From Erysipelotrichaceae bacterium (GTDB lineage: Bacteria > Bacillota_I > Bacilli_A > Erysipelotrichales > Erysipelotrichaceae): a stretch of DNA of 64,000 bases. Location: NCBI GenBank assembly GCA_015058875.1, contig SVBN01000003.1, forward strand, positions 1-64,000, given 5' to 3'. Shown piece by piece: positions 25,496-33,150 of this stretch. Position numbers and translations under genes: made by a program. Every line of letters starts with the position of its first letter. Position 1 is the stretch's first letter. Below the pieces are notes generated by a model. The model searched no databases. It worked only from the letters and a program-made list of their open reading frames with translations, and had not been told where the DNA came from.

Positions 25496-26971
25496 TCAGA
25501 GATCGGAAAGATCTTCACCGTTGCTGGCAATAACCTTCTTGTACCAGAAGAAGGAATCCTTTCTGGAACGTGCCATGGAGCCCTTGCCTTCATCATCCAT
25601 GTCAACGTAGATGAATCCGTATCTCTTTCTCATCTCGCCTGTTCCTGCGGAAACAACGTCGATGCAGCCCCAGGTTGTGTAGCCGATCAGATCCACGCCG
25701 TCTTTCAGCGCCTGATCCATTGCTTCGATATGCAGGCGGTAGTATTCAATGCGGAACGGGTCATGAATGGAACCGTCTTCTTCGACAGTGTCATAAGCAC
25801 CGAGTCCGTTTTCCACGACCATGATCGGCAGATGATATCTGTCATAGATCATTTCCAGATAATACTGCAGACCGTCCGCATCGGTTGCCCAGCCCCAGTC
25901 ACTGTACTTCAGATATTCATTTCTTGCGCCGAGGGAGAAGTTTCCGCCGACCATATCCTTAACGGTATGGGTTGTCACCAGGTTGGACATGTAGTAGGAG
26001 AATGTGTACATGTCGACGGTGCCTCTTGCCAGATCGTCGAGGTCTTCTTCCGTGATATCCAGAACTACATTATGTTCATCCCAGAGTCTCTGTGCATAGG
26101 TTCCGTATTCACCGAAGCACTGAACGTCGCCGCAGTAGAAAATGTTCTTTTCCCATGCATATCTGTTGGCAAGGATATCCTTCGGATCACATGTTGCGGG
26201 ATACCATGCAATACCGCAGATCATGCAGCCGATCATGTTGGAAGGATCGATCGCATGTCCGATCTGAACAGCCTTCGCACTTGCGACAAACTGATAGTGC
26301 AGATGCTGATATGCATCCTGATATGCGGAATCCGGCGCATCTCCTCTCATACCCAGGAACTGGATTGTATTATTGATTTCATTGAATGTCAGCCAGTTGT
26401 GAACCAGTCCCTTGTATTCCGTGAAGATAGTTGTGACATAACGGACAAAGTGCGCAATTGTCTCACGGTTTGTCCAGCCGCCGCAGTGTTCTTCCAGATA
26501 CAGCGGCGTATCGAAATGCCAGATGGTTACCAGCGGTTCGATGCCGTATTTCTGCATTTCCAGGAACATATCACGGTAGAACTCAACGCCTTCCTTCAGC
26601 GGCTGCTTTTCCAGTCCTGTCGGATACAGTCTGGACCAGGAAATGGACATGCGGAACTGTTTGAATCCCATCTCCGCAAACAGTGCGATGTCTTCCTTGT
26701 AATGATGATATCCGTCTACCGCATTATGATTCGGATAGTGATATTCATCCAGGACTGCATAATGTGCGCCTTCCGGAAGCTTCTGGCCTCTTGTCAGCGT
26801 ACCGTGGTTTCCTTCTTTGTCAATGTAGGTAATCAGTCTCGGTGTATTGACCGTACCGCCTGTTGTCACATCGGTCATTGCAGGACCGCGGCCGCCCTCA
26901 TTCCAGCCGCCTTCCCACTGATTGGCAGCTACTGCGCCGCCCCATAAAAAACCTTCGGGAAAATGAGCCAT
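25496..26971 (-). CDS. GH1 6-phospho-beta-glucosidase
   Basis: This 491-residue family 1 glycosidase has FLWGGAVAANQWEG at the N-terminus, acid/base glutamate in LTFNEIN, nucleophile glutamate in VVENGLG, and the C-terminal SRKDSFFWYKKVIAS segment that in this family binds the sugar 6-phosphate. It should hydrolyse phosphorylated beta-glucosides (cellobiose, arbutin or salicin type) after PTS uptake, in the cytoplasm. Start 26971 follows AAGGAGGA by 7 bases; the ATG 6 bases upstream is too close. No PTS gene is in the window, so the transporter must lie elsewhere. Confidence 0.9.
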   Translation of the reverse strand: MAHFPEGFLWGGAVAANQWEGGWNEGGRGPAMTDVTTGGTVNTPRLITYIDKEGNHGTLTRGQKLPEGAHYAVLDEYHYPNHNAVDGYHHYKEDIALFAEMGFKQFRMSISWSRLYPTGLEKQPLKEGVEFYRDMFLEMQKYGIEPLVTIWHFDTPLYLEEHCGGWTNRETIAHFVRYVTTIFTEYKGLVHNWLTFNEINNTIQFLGMRGDAPDSAYQDAYQHLHYQFVASAKAVQIGHAIDPSNMIGCMICGIAWYPATCDPKDILANRYAWEKNIFYCGDVQCFGEYGTYAQRLWDEHNVVLDITEEDLDDLARGTVDMYTFSYYMSNLVTTHTVKDMVGGNFSLGARNEYLKYSDWGWATDADGLQYYLEMIYDRYHLPIMVVENGLGAYDTVEEDGSIHDPFRIEYYRLHIEAMDQALKDGVDLIGYTTWGCIDVVSAGTGEMRKRYGFIYVDMDDEGKGSMARSRKDSFFWYKKVIASNGEDLSDL

Positions 26972-27065
26972 GATCATATCCTCCTTATTATTTCAAAACC
27001 ATGTCTGTATCTTTATTGTAACAAACTTTATAGGGTTCATACGACAGAACCGCCGGAGTGTTCAA

Positions 27066-27098
27066 AAGAAAAACGGCATGATATTTTTCCCATGCCGT
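27066..27098 (-). terminator. Intrinsic terminator after the SagB-like gene
   Basis: ACGGCATG (27073-27080) pairs with CATGCCGT (27091-27098), and the minus strand continues TTTTTCTTTT. It ends the cysK-cysE-SagB transcript. Confidence 0.78.
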
Positions 27099-27105
27099 AT
27101 GTGTG

Positions 27106-27924
27106 TTACAGTCCCTGTTCCTTTACAAATGCGTAGAAGTCCAGTTCCGCCTGTGCATCCTTTTCACTGATCGTTCCGACCGGATGTGCGTAGAAGATAT
27201 ATTCCTCTTCCCCGTCCAGGCCGAAGGCCTGATCCATCAGTTTTCCGTTGACCGCACCGATGGCACAGGAACCGAGACCGATGCTGGTGGACGCAAGATA
27301 CAGGTTCTCGGTAATATGGCCTGCATCCACAAGCACTATTCTGTGGGCATGGATTCCGTATCTCCATTCCGCCCGGTATGCCACAAAGCTGTAGTAGAAT
27401 ACCACATTTGCCTTCGCACCCCAGATCTGTCCGTTCAGTGATTCACCGATCAGCTCATCCAGGTTTTCATGTGCTCCGAGGAATTCAATCTGATGGCTCA
27501 TCGGCAGATAGTGATAAAGACCGGGTTCCAGTCCTTCCACTTTCCGGATTGCCATATAGGTTTCAAATTCATGACGGGCACCGCCGCACGGTACCGTACG
27601 CAGGGTTGCATAGGATTTTCCGCGGATTCCCTTGACGCCCTGGGTTGTCCACAGCAGATAGGACAGCTCCAGCAGACTCATATTTTCCTGTGTATAAACA
27701 CGGTGGGACGCTCTGCTGTTGATGACGTGCAGGAAATCATTGTCGATCGTAAGATCCCCGTAATTCACCGGAAGATCGATTGCCTGATCCCTCATCGGTG
27801 CCTTTGTCAGGGGCGGCTGCGGTTTTTTGAGATTCTGATCGCTGACCCAGCCTTCATCTTCCCAGTTCGGGCGGACAAAGTTTCTGCCCTCAGCGATTCT
27901 GCGCTCTATTTCTTTCTGATCCAT
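27106..27924 (-). CDS. SagB/ThcOx-type nitroreductase-fold oxidoreductase
   Basis: This 272-residue protein of the FMN-dependent nitroreductase fold has SRASHRVYTQENMSLLELSYLLW typical of SagB-type dehydrogenases, TVPCGGARH as the central motif, and SIGLGSCAIGAVN near the C-terminus. SagB-type enzymes oxidise azolines to azoles in peptide natural products, but solitary copies such as this one occur without any peptide cluster and have unknown substrates. No leader peptide or cyclodehydratase is nearby. Start 27924 follows CGGAGG. It begins 22 bp after the end of cysE, so it probably shares the cysteine-controlled transcript. Confidence 0.78.
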   Translation of the reverse strand: MDQKEIERRIAEGRNFVRPNWEDEGWVSDQNLKKPQPPLTKAPMRDQAIDLPVNYGDLTIDNDFLHVINSRASHRVYTQENMSLLELSYLLWTTQGVKGIRGKSYATLRTVPCGGARHEFETYMAIRKVEGLEPGLYHYLPMSHQIEFLGAHENLDELIGESLNGQIWGAKANVVFYYSFVAYRAEWRYGIHAHRIVLVDAGHITENLYLASTSIGLGSCAIGAVNGKLMDQAFGLDGEEEYIFYAHPVGTISEKDAQAELDFYAFVKEQGL

Positions 27925-27946
27925 ACAAACCTCCGTTTTTACCATC

Positions 27947-28771
27947 TTACTGTTCAGAGGACCGGTAGTAAACCGTTTCGCCCGCCGACACAGAATGGGT
28001 CAGCCAGACGTTTCCTCCGATCACGCAGTGATCCCCGATTCTGGTTGTGCCTCCCAGGATTGTCGCATTGGCATAGATGACGACATGATTTCCGATGTCC
28101 GGATGGCGTTTCCCTCCCTTGACCGGATTACCGTTTTCATCCAGTTCGAAGCTCTTCGCGCCGATGGTCACACCCTGATACAGTTTGACATAATCTCCCA
28201 GGACTGCAGTTTCACCCACGACGATACCTGTTCCATGGTCGATGCAGAAATGATGTCCGATTGTCGCACCGGGGTTGATATCAATCCCGGTTTTTTCATG
28301 CGCATATTCCGTCATGATTCTCGGAATGAACGGAACATTCAGCTTATAAAGCTCATGGGCAATCCGGTAAATAGATATCGCATAAAATCCGGGATAGCAG
28401 ATAATGACTTCTCCCTTGGTCTTTGCGGCAGGATCGCCGTCATAGATTGCCTGGATGTCCGTCAACAGGAGCCGCTTGATTTCCGGCAGGCGGGTCAGAA
28501 ACTGCTCGGTCAGTTCCTCGGGATCACGTTCATGATCCCGCAGCACCTGAAGACCAACGCAGATCTCTTCCTTCAGCCATCCGGCAAGCGCCTCCAGGCA
28601 CTCGTCCGCAGTCATTCCCATATATGTGAAAAACTGCGGAAACATCAGAACCTGCGCCGCCTTCAGAGCGGATACGCTTCTGGTTCTGTCCGGCATGCGC
28701 TCGGCAATAATCAGCTCCGGATCATACTGCTCATCGATCAGTCTGTGGATTTCGTCGTGGGTATAAGTCAT
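27947..28771 (-). CDS. cysE: Serine O-acetyltransferase
   Basis: This 274-residue protein has an alpha-helical N-terminal part (about 1-140) and a left-handed beta-helix C-terminal part with hexapeptide repeats. The key strings are DINPGATIGHHFCIDHGTG (catalytic histidines) and VVGETAVLGDYVKLYQGVTIGA, as in SatA/EpsC-type serine acetyltransferases. It makes O-acetylserine for cysteine synthesis. It lies 5 bp after cysK and shares its attenuator-controlled transcript. Confidence 0.9.
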   Translation of the reverse strand: MTYTHDEIHRLIDEQYDPELIIAERMPDRTRSVSALKAAQVLMFPQFFTYMGMTADECLEALAGWLKEEICVGLQVLRDHERDPEELTEQFLTRLPEIKRLLLTDIQAIYDGDPAAKTKGEVIICYPGFYAISIYRIAHELYKLNVPFIPRIMTEYAHEKTGIDINPGATIGHHFCIDHGTGIVVGETAVLGDYVKLYQGVTIGAKSFELDENGNPVKGGKRHPDIGNHVVIYANATILGGTTRIGDHCVIGGNVWLTHSVSAGETVYYRSSEQ

Positions 28772-28776
28772 AAGAT

Positions 28777-29706
28777 TTACTCCGCAAACATTGCTGTGGA
28801 AAGATAGCGGTCTCCGGAATCGGGCAGAAGCACCACAATATTCTTCCCGGCATTCTCCGGACGCTGTGCCAGCTGTATACCGGCAAATACTGCCGCACCT
28901 GCCGAAATACCGACCAGGATTCCTTCCTTCTTTCCGATCAGTGCACCGGTTTTCAGTGCATCTTCATTCTTTACTCTGATGATTTCATCATATACGGAAG
29001 TATCAAGCACTTCCGGTACAAATCCGGCACCGATGCCCTGAATTGCATGCGGACCGCTCTTTCCGCCGGAAAGCACAGGTGATGCGTCCGGTTCCACCGC
29101 GATTATCTTTACATCCGGATTCTTTTCCTTCAGATACCTGCCCGCACCGGTAATTGTTCCTCCGGTTCCGACGCCTGCCACAAAGATATCCGCTTTTCCT
29201 TCCGTATCATTCCAGATTTCCGGACCGGTTGTCTGATAATGCGCCTTCCAGTTTGCCGGATTGACAAACTGTCCGGCAATCCATGCACCAGGGATTTCCT
29301 TTGCAAGTTCTTCTGCCTTTGCGATCGCACCGCTCATTCCTTTTGAACCGTCGCTCAGCACCAGTTCTGCGCCATACGCCTTCATCAGTCTTCTGCGCTC
29401 TTCCGACATTGTGGAAGGCATGACAATAACAACCCGGTAGCCTCTGGATGTTCCGACTGCCGCAAGACCGATTCCGGTATTGCCGGAGGTCGGTTCAATG
29501 ATCACGGAGCCTTCCTTCAGAATGCCTCTTTCTTCCGCATCATCAATCATGGCACGGGCAACTCTGTCCTTGACGGAACCGGTCGCATTGAAATATTCCA
29601 GTTTTCCGATAAGCTTTGCATTTAATCCGAATTCTTTTTCGAGATGTGTCAGTTCCATCAGCGGCGTTCCGCCGATCAGCTGATCAACCGATGTAAAAAT
29701 GTTCAT
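28777..29706 (-). CDS. cysK: Cysteine synthase A
   Basis: This 309-residue PLP enzyme has the cofactor lysine in NATGSVKDRVA near residue 43, the substrate loop PTSGNTGIGL and the PLP-phosphate loop GVGTGGTITGAGRYL. It condenses O-acetylserine with sulfide to give cysteine. It is first of the transcript cysK-cysE-SagB-like gene. About 190 bases of leader between the predicted start point and the gene encode a short peptide with two adjacent Cys codons and a terminator, so cysteine-controlled attenuation is likely. Confidence 0.93.
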   Translation of the reverse strand: MNIFTSVDQLIGGTPLMELTHLEKEFGLNAKLIGKLEYFNATGSVKDRVARAMIDDAEERGILKEGSVIIEPTSGNTGIGLAAVGTSRGYRVVIVMPSTMSEERRRLMKAYGAELVLSDGSKGMSGAIAKAEELAKEIPGAWIAGQFVNPANWKAHYQTTGPEIWNDTEGKADIFVAGVGTGGTITGAGRYLKEKNPDVKIIAVEPDASPVLSGGKSGPHAIQGIGAGFVPEVLDTSVYDEIIRVKNEDALKTGALIGKKEGILVGISAGAAVFAGIQLAQRPENAGKNIVVLLPDSGDRYLSTAMFAE

Positions 29707-29760
29707 ATAATCTTTTCCTCTTTTCCATTCAGAAACTCCGGCAGTACAGGTATCATACCG

Positions 29761-29800
29761 AAAAAAATCCGGCTGTTTTCACTCCCGGATTTCCGTATAT
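29761..29800 (-). terminator. Attenuator terminator in the cysK leader, with overlapping antiterminator arm
   Basis: AAATCCGG (minus strand, 29785-29792) pairs with CCGGATTT (29765-29772), followed by T residues to 29761. The 5' arm overlaps the segment 29784-29800, which can instead pair with 29834-29850 (15 of 17 positions, one of them a G-U pair). Terminator and antiterminator are therefore mutually exclusive. Confidence 0.8.
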
Positions 29801-29819
29801 TTACTTCAGACTGCCATGT

Positions 29820-29897
29820 TCAAAACAGTTCCGACATACGGAAAAACGGGGTAACTGTTCTGAGACAACATGCCATTTCAAATCGTTTGAATGCCAT
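29820..29897 (-). CDS. Putative cysteine leader peptide (25 codons, tandem Cys)
   Basis: A short frame begins with ATG at 29897, 7 bases after GGAGG, and ends with TGA at 29820. It encodes 25 residues with two adjacent TGT cysteine codons at 29865-29870 (residues 10-11). Downstream, AACAGTT (29853-29859) can pair with AACTGTT (29824-29830) and would hold the antiterminator strand (29834-29850) in its loop. A ribosome stalled at the Cys codons would cover the first arm and free that strand, whereas a ribosome finishing at the stop would mask it. This layout matches classical amino-acid operon attenuators. It is too short for ordinary gene calling; expression is inferred. Confidence 0.72.
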   Translation of the reverse strand: MAFKRFEMACCLRTVTPFFRMSELF

Positions 29898-29935
29898 ACC
29901 CTTTCCTCCGTACTGCCGAAATTTCTTACAAAATT

Positions 29936-29964
29936 ATCCTATTCCCCGTTCTTTTGAATGTCAA
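29936..29964 (-). promoter_or_regulatory. Promoter of the cysK leader
   Basis: On the minus strand TTGACA (29959-29964), 17 bases, then TAGGAT (29936-29941). It lies at the very end of the MATE gene and would start RNA near 29929, about 32 bases before the leader peptide. Confidence 0.6.
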
Positions 29965-31300
29965 TCGATTTGATTGTCTGTCCGTACCGCCGGTAATACA
30001 TGAACATCAGGTACAGCGCCGCTCCGATCCAGGCACTGATTTCCGCCGCAAAGATCCCGGAAGAGCCGATGAAATACGGAAAGATCAGAATGGCTGCCAC
30101 TCTGATGATCAGTTCAATGATTCCGCTGATCATGGATATCACAGTATATCCGAGCCCCTGCAAAGCACTCTTGTACAGATGCAGCATATACAGCATGAAC
30201 AGCGCACCGGCCATATAGCACAGATAGGAGTAGGCAATATTCAGGATTTCCGGCGCATCCGGACTGCTCTGATCGATAAACAGCGAAAGAATCTGTTTTC
30301 CGAACACCAGCATGCATGCGCTGATCGTACCCGATACAATCACGCTGAACAGAAGACCTGCTCTGATTCCTTCCGGTATTCTCTCTGTTTTTCCGGCGCC
30401 GAGATTCTGGGCAGTATAGGATATGATACCGTAACCGAAGGCAATTCCTGCGGATTCCAGTACACCGAACATCTTATTGGAAGCCGTATAGCCGGCCACA
30501 AATGCCGAGCCGTACCGGTTGACCGCATTCTGCAGCACCAGACCGCCGGCCGCAATGACAACCACCTGAAACGCCAGCGGCAGACCCAGACCGATCAGTT
30601 TCCGGAACATGTCCATGCGGATTTCCGGCCTTTCCTTCAGGCTGATCAGTCCTCTCAGTGAATATGCGCAGATCACAAATGCCAGAAACTGCGCGATCAC
30701 CGTTGCGGCTGCCGCACCGGCAATTCCCCAGTGAAACACGAATACAAACAGCAGATCCAGAACAATATTTGTCAGCGATGCGGCAACCATCGCGAGAAGC
30801 GGACGCTTCGAATCGCCGAACCCTCTCAGCAGCGCAGCTGCCAGCTGATAGGCCGAAGTAATCAGAACGCCGGAGTACAGAACCGTCAGATAGGTCACCG
30901 TGCCGGAGAATATATCTTCCGGTGTATTCAGCAGCCTCAGAGCCGGACGCATCAGCACCAGCGAAGCAGCGGTAAACAGGCTCCCGATCCCCAGCATCAG
31001 CAGGATGGAATGGTACGCGGAGGAATTGATCCACGCCTGATTCTCTTCGCCATAGGCCGCCGAAGCTTCAATTGAAAAGCCCTGGGCAAAGCTCTGCACG
31101 GCACCGGTCACCATCCAGAGAATCCATTCCCCTGCGCCGAGTGCAGCGAGTGCCTTTGTTCCGACACCCCGGCCGACAATCGCGGCATCGGTAATGACAT
31201 ACAGCTGCTGAAAAACACTTCCCGCAATCAGGGGAAGTGCAAAACGGATCAGCAGGGAAAACGGTTTTCCCGATGTCATTGATGTATTCCGTGTGCTCAT
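29939..31300 (-). CDS. MATE family multidrug/metabolite exporter
   Basis: This 453-residue protein with 12 hydrophobic segments has MATE landmarks: PLIAGSVFQQLYVITDAAIVG at the N-terminus, and the symmetrical second half starting FGVLESAGIAFGYG. Transport is Na+ or H+ driven efflux from the cytoplasm. The start at 31300 has a weak ribosome site. Its 3' end contains the cysK promoter, so the cysteine operon is not simply its continuation. Confidence 0.87.
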   Translation of the reverse strand: MSTRNTSMTSGKPFSLLIRFALPLIAGSVFQQLYVITDAAIVGRGVGTKALAALGAGEWILWMVTGAVQSFAQGFSIEASAAYGEENQAWINSSAYHSILLMLGIGSLFTAASLVLMRPALRLLNTPEDIFSGTVTYLTVLYSGVLITSAYQLAAALLRGFGDSKRPLLAMVAASLTNIVLDLLFVFVFHWGIAGAAAATVIAQFLAFVICAYSLRGLISLKERPEIRMDMFRKLIGLGLPLAFQVVVIAAGGLVLQNAVNRYGSAFVAGYTASNKMFGVLESAGIAFGYGIISYTAQNLGAGKTERIPEGIRAGLLFSVIVSGTISACMLVFGKQILSLFIDQSSPDAPEILNIAYSYLCYMAGALFMLYMLHLYKSALQGLGYTVISMISGIIELIIRVAAILIFPYFIGSSGIFAAEISAWIGAALYLMFMYYRRYGQTIKSIDIQKNGE

Positions 31301-31322
31301 CGGGCTTCATTATATGCCATTT

Positions 31323-33140
31323 TCATCCATGATGTTTTTTTTGTGCAAGGGTGTTGAAAATTTCAAGATAAAACTCACGGTGATCCGAGCTGAGGATCCG
31401 GTCCAGCTCTCCTCTCAGCCCTTCATTTTCCAGACATCCGATGATCAGCGGAGAGAAGCGCTTCTGTTCCTGTGCTGCAATCTTCCGCACCGTCTCATGA
31501 ATATCACCGCGGTACTCTTCAATCAGGGCATCTGCGACAGCGACGGCATCACACATCTGACGATATTGTGAATCATTGCGGATATAATCTTCCGGATATC
31601 CGCCTGCACCGCTGTACCACCTGTGGTGTCCGAGTGCGACCTCCGCAAACATCTCCGTAGATTTCCGCTTTTTCAGGTCATCATATCCGCAGGCAGAATG
31701 CAGCTGATACATCCGGAATTCACTTTCAAACATATTCCTGGAATCATTCAGTCTCTGCATATTCATTTTCATCAGACCGACATTATGATACAGACCGCAT
31801 GCGGCGGCATAATCCGTCAGTGCCTGCCGTTTGCTTTCGGGATCAAGGGCCATCCGGATTTCCGGGATATCATCAAAGAATGCAGGATCCCTGTTCAGCA
31901 GTTCCCCGCAGATCGCCTTCAGCAGTTCTCCGCATGTCCGTGATTCAATATACAGTTTTCCGCTGAGTCTCTGCATCAGTCTTCTGACAACACTCCGGTA
32001 GGACTCCACACCGTCAATTTCAACATAATCCGTCAGGACAAGATTCACCAGATAACTCATAAAATCGGTGAAGCCGCCCGCAGGATAGGACATCAGAACA
32101 TTCATCATTCTCTGATAGGCAAACGCCAGGAATTCCGTATATCTTTCCGTTTCCAGCAGGGAAGGCTGCGAGCTCAGAAGACGTCCGTAATAGATCGGAA
32201 GCTGGACGTTTGCATACAGCCCGGATTCATCATACTGGTCCTCCGGAATTCTCGTGATCAGCCACTCCATCCGGCTCAGCGTCGTATAAATGTCCGTAAA
32301 ACCGCAGCTGTATTCCATTTCATAATACGGCCAAAGCCAGCGGACATTCGGAGTATCCATCGTTTTTTCCGGCTCAAATACGACCTGACAGGATTCCATG
32401 ACCATTGCCAGTTCCGTCGGCGTCATATTTCCTCTGGACAGCACTTCTCTCGTCGCGCTCATCTGCTGGTGTGTCCGGCGCAGGAAAACATCCCAGGGAA
32501 GTGAAGGCGCAAGCTCGCGGTAATACGGATCCTGCACAATCTTCAGAATTCTGCCGCTGATCGCAACACGGCGCTTTTTGTCCTGCGTACAGAGAGCAAT
32601 ATTGGCAAGGCTTCGGATAATATAGCCTCTGGTCTCTTCATCCGGAATCTCTTCAAAGAATTTCAGATAAGATCCGGCTTCGGTGAATACCATTTCATTC
32701 TCAAAATAAATATCTTCCGTCCGGGAACGGTCCACGCCCTGGATTCTGCGTGACTGATAATAGAGACCCATGCCCAGCTTGTACAGCTCACGGATCACAT
32801 GGTTTCTGTCTCTCCGGAAGCGGTACAGACTCAGCAGTGCGTCATGAATCTGAATGTAAATGCCGCAGTCCAGGTTGGAATTCCAGTCCATCAGTACATC
32901 GCCGAATTCTTCCAGAGCCAGAATATCTTCTTCGCTGCTGTTATGGAGCTGATCAAGATACGGGAAAAAGAAGCCGTTCAGCAGGCTCAGATTCTCTTCC
33001 TTCAGCCGCAGAATCTCCTTCTGCGCAGAGATTCTTTCCCGGTACCATTGCCCGGAATCCGTCAGGGATGATGTATAAAAATCAGCCAGCCGGGCAATCG
33101 TTTTCATATTTTCCGCATATTTTTTCTGCCAGGTGTACAT
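31323..33140 (-). CDS. Large protein with degenerate HD-GYP-like C-terminal domain
   Basis: This protein has 605 residues. The N-terminal 380 or so are helical with no recognised family, possibly a helical-repeat sensor. The last third resembles an HD-GYP phosphodiesterase: YHNVGLMKM stands where LHDIGKI would be (HD changed to HN), and GHHRWYSGAGGYPEDY plus DAVAVADALIEEY match the GHH...G.GYP and AVAD parts. The altered HD suggests loss of cyclic-di-GMP hydrolysis. Start 33140 follows GAGGA by 7 bases. It starts just after the end of the hybrid kinase gene and is probably its partner in signalling. Confidence 0.6.
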   Translation of the reverse strand: MYTWQKKYAENMKTIARLADFYTSSLTDSGQWYRERISAQKEILRLKEENLSLLNGFFFPYLDQLHNSSEEDILALEEFGDVLMDWNSNLDCGIYIQIHDALLSLYRFRRDRNHVIRELYKLGMGLYYQSRRIQGVDRSRTEDIYFENEMVFTEAGSYLKFFEEIPDEETRGYIIRSLANIALCTQDKKRRVAISGRILKIVQDPYYRELAPSLPWDVFLRRTHQQMSATREVLSRGNMTPTELAMVMESCQVVFEPEKTMDTPNVRWLWPYYEMEYSCGFTDIYTTLSRMEWLITRIPEDQYDESGLYANVQLPIYYGRLLSSQPSLLETERYTEFLAFAYQRMMNVLMSYPAGGFTDFMSYLVNLVLTDYVEIDGVESYRSVVRRLMQRLSGKLYIESRTCGELLKAICGELLNRDPAFFDDIPEIRMALDPESKRQALTDYAAACGLYHNVGLMKMNMQRLNDSRNMFESEFRMYQLHSACGYDDLKKRKSTEMFAEVALGHHRWYSGAGGYPEDYIRNDSQYRQMCDAVAVADALIEEYRGDIHETVRKIAAQEQKRFSPLIIGCLENEGLRGELDRILSSDHREFYLEIFNTLAQKKHHG

Positions 33141-33150
33141 ATGCGCATCC

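Noticed and set aside
25496-26971. GH1 gene as a plain beta-glucosidase
   Set aside because: The C-terminal SRKDSFFWYKK segment is typical of phospho-sugar binding GH1 enzymes.
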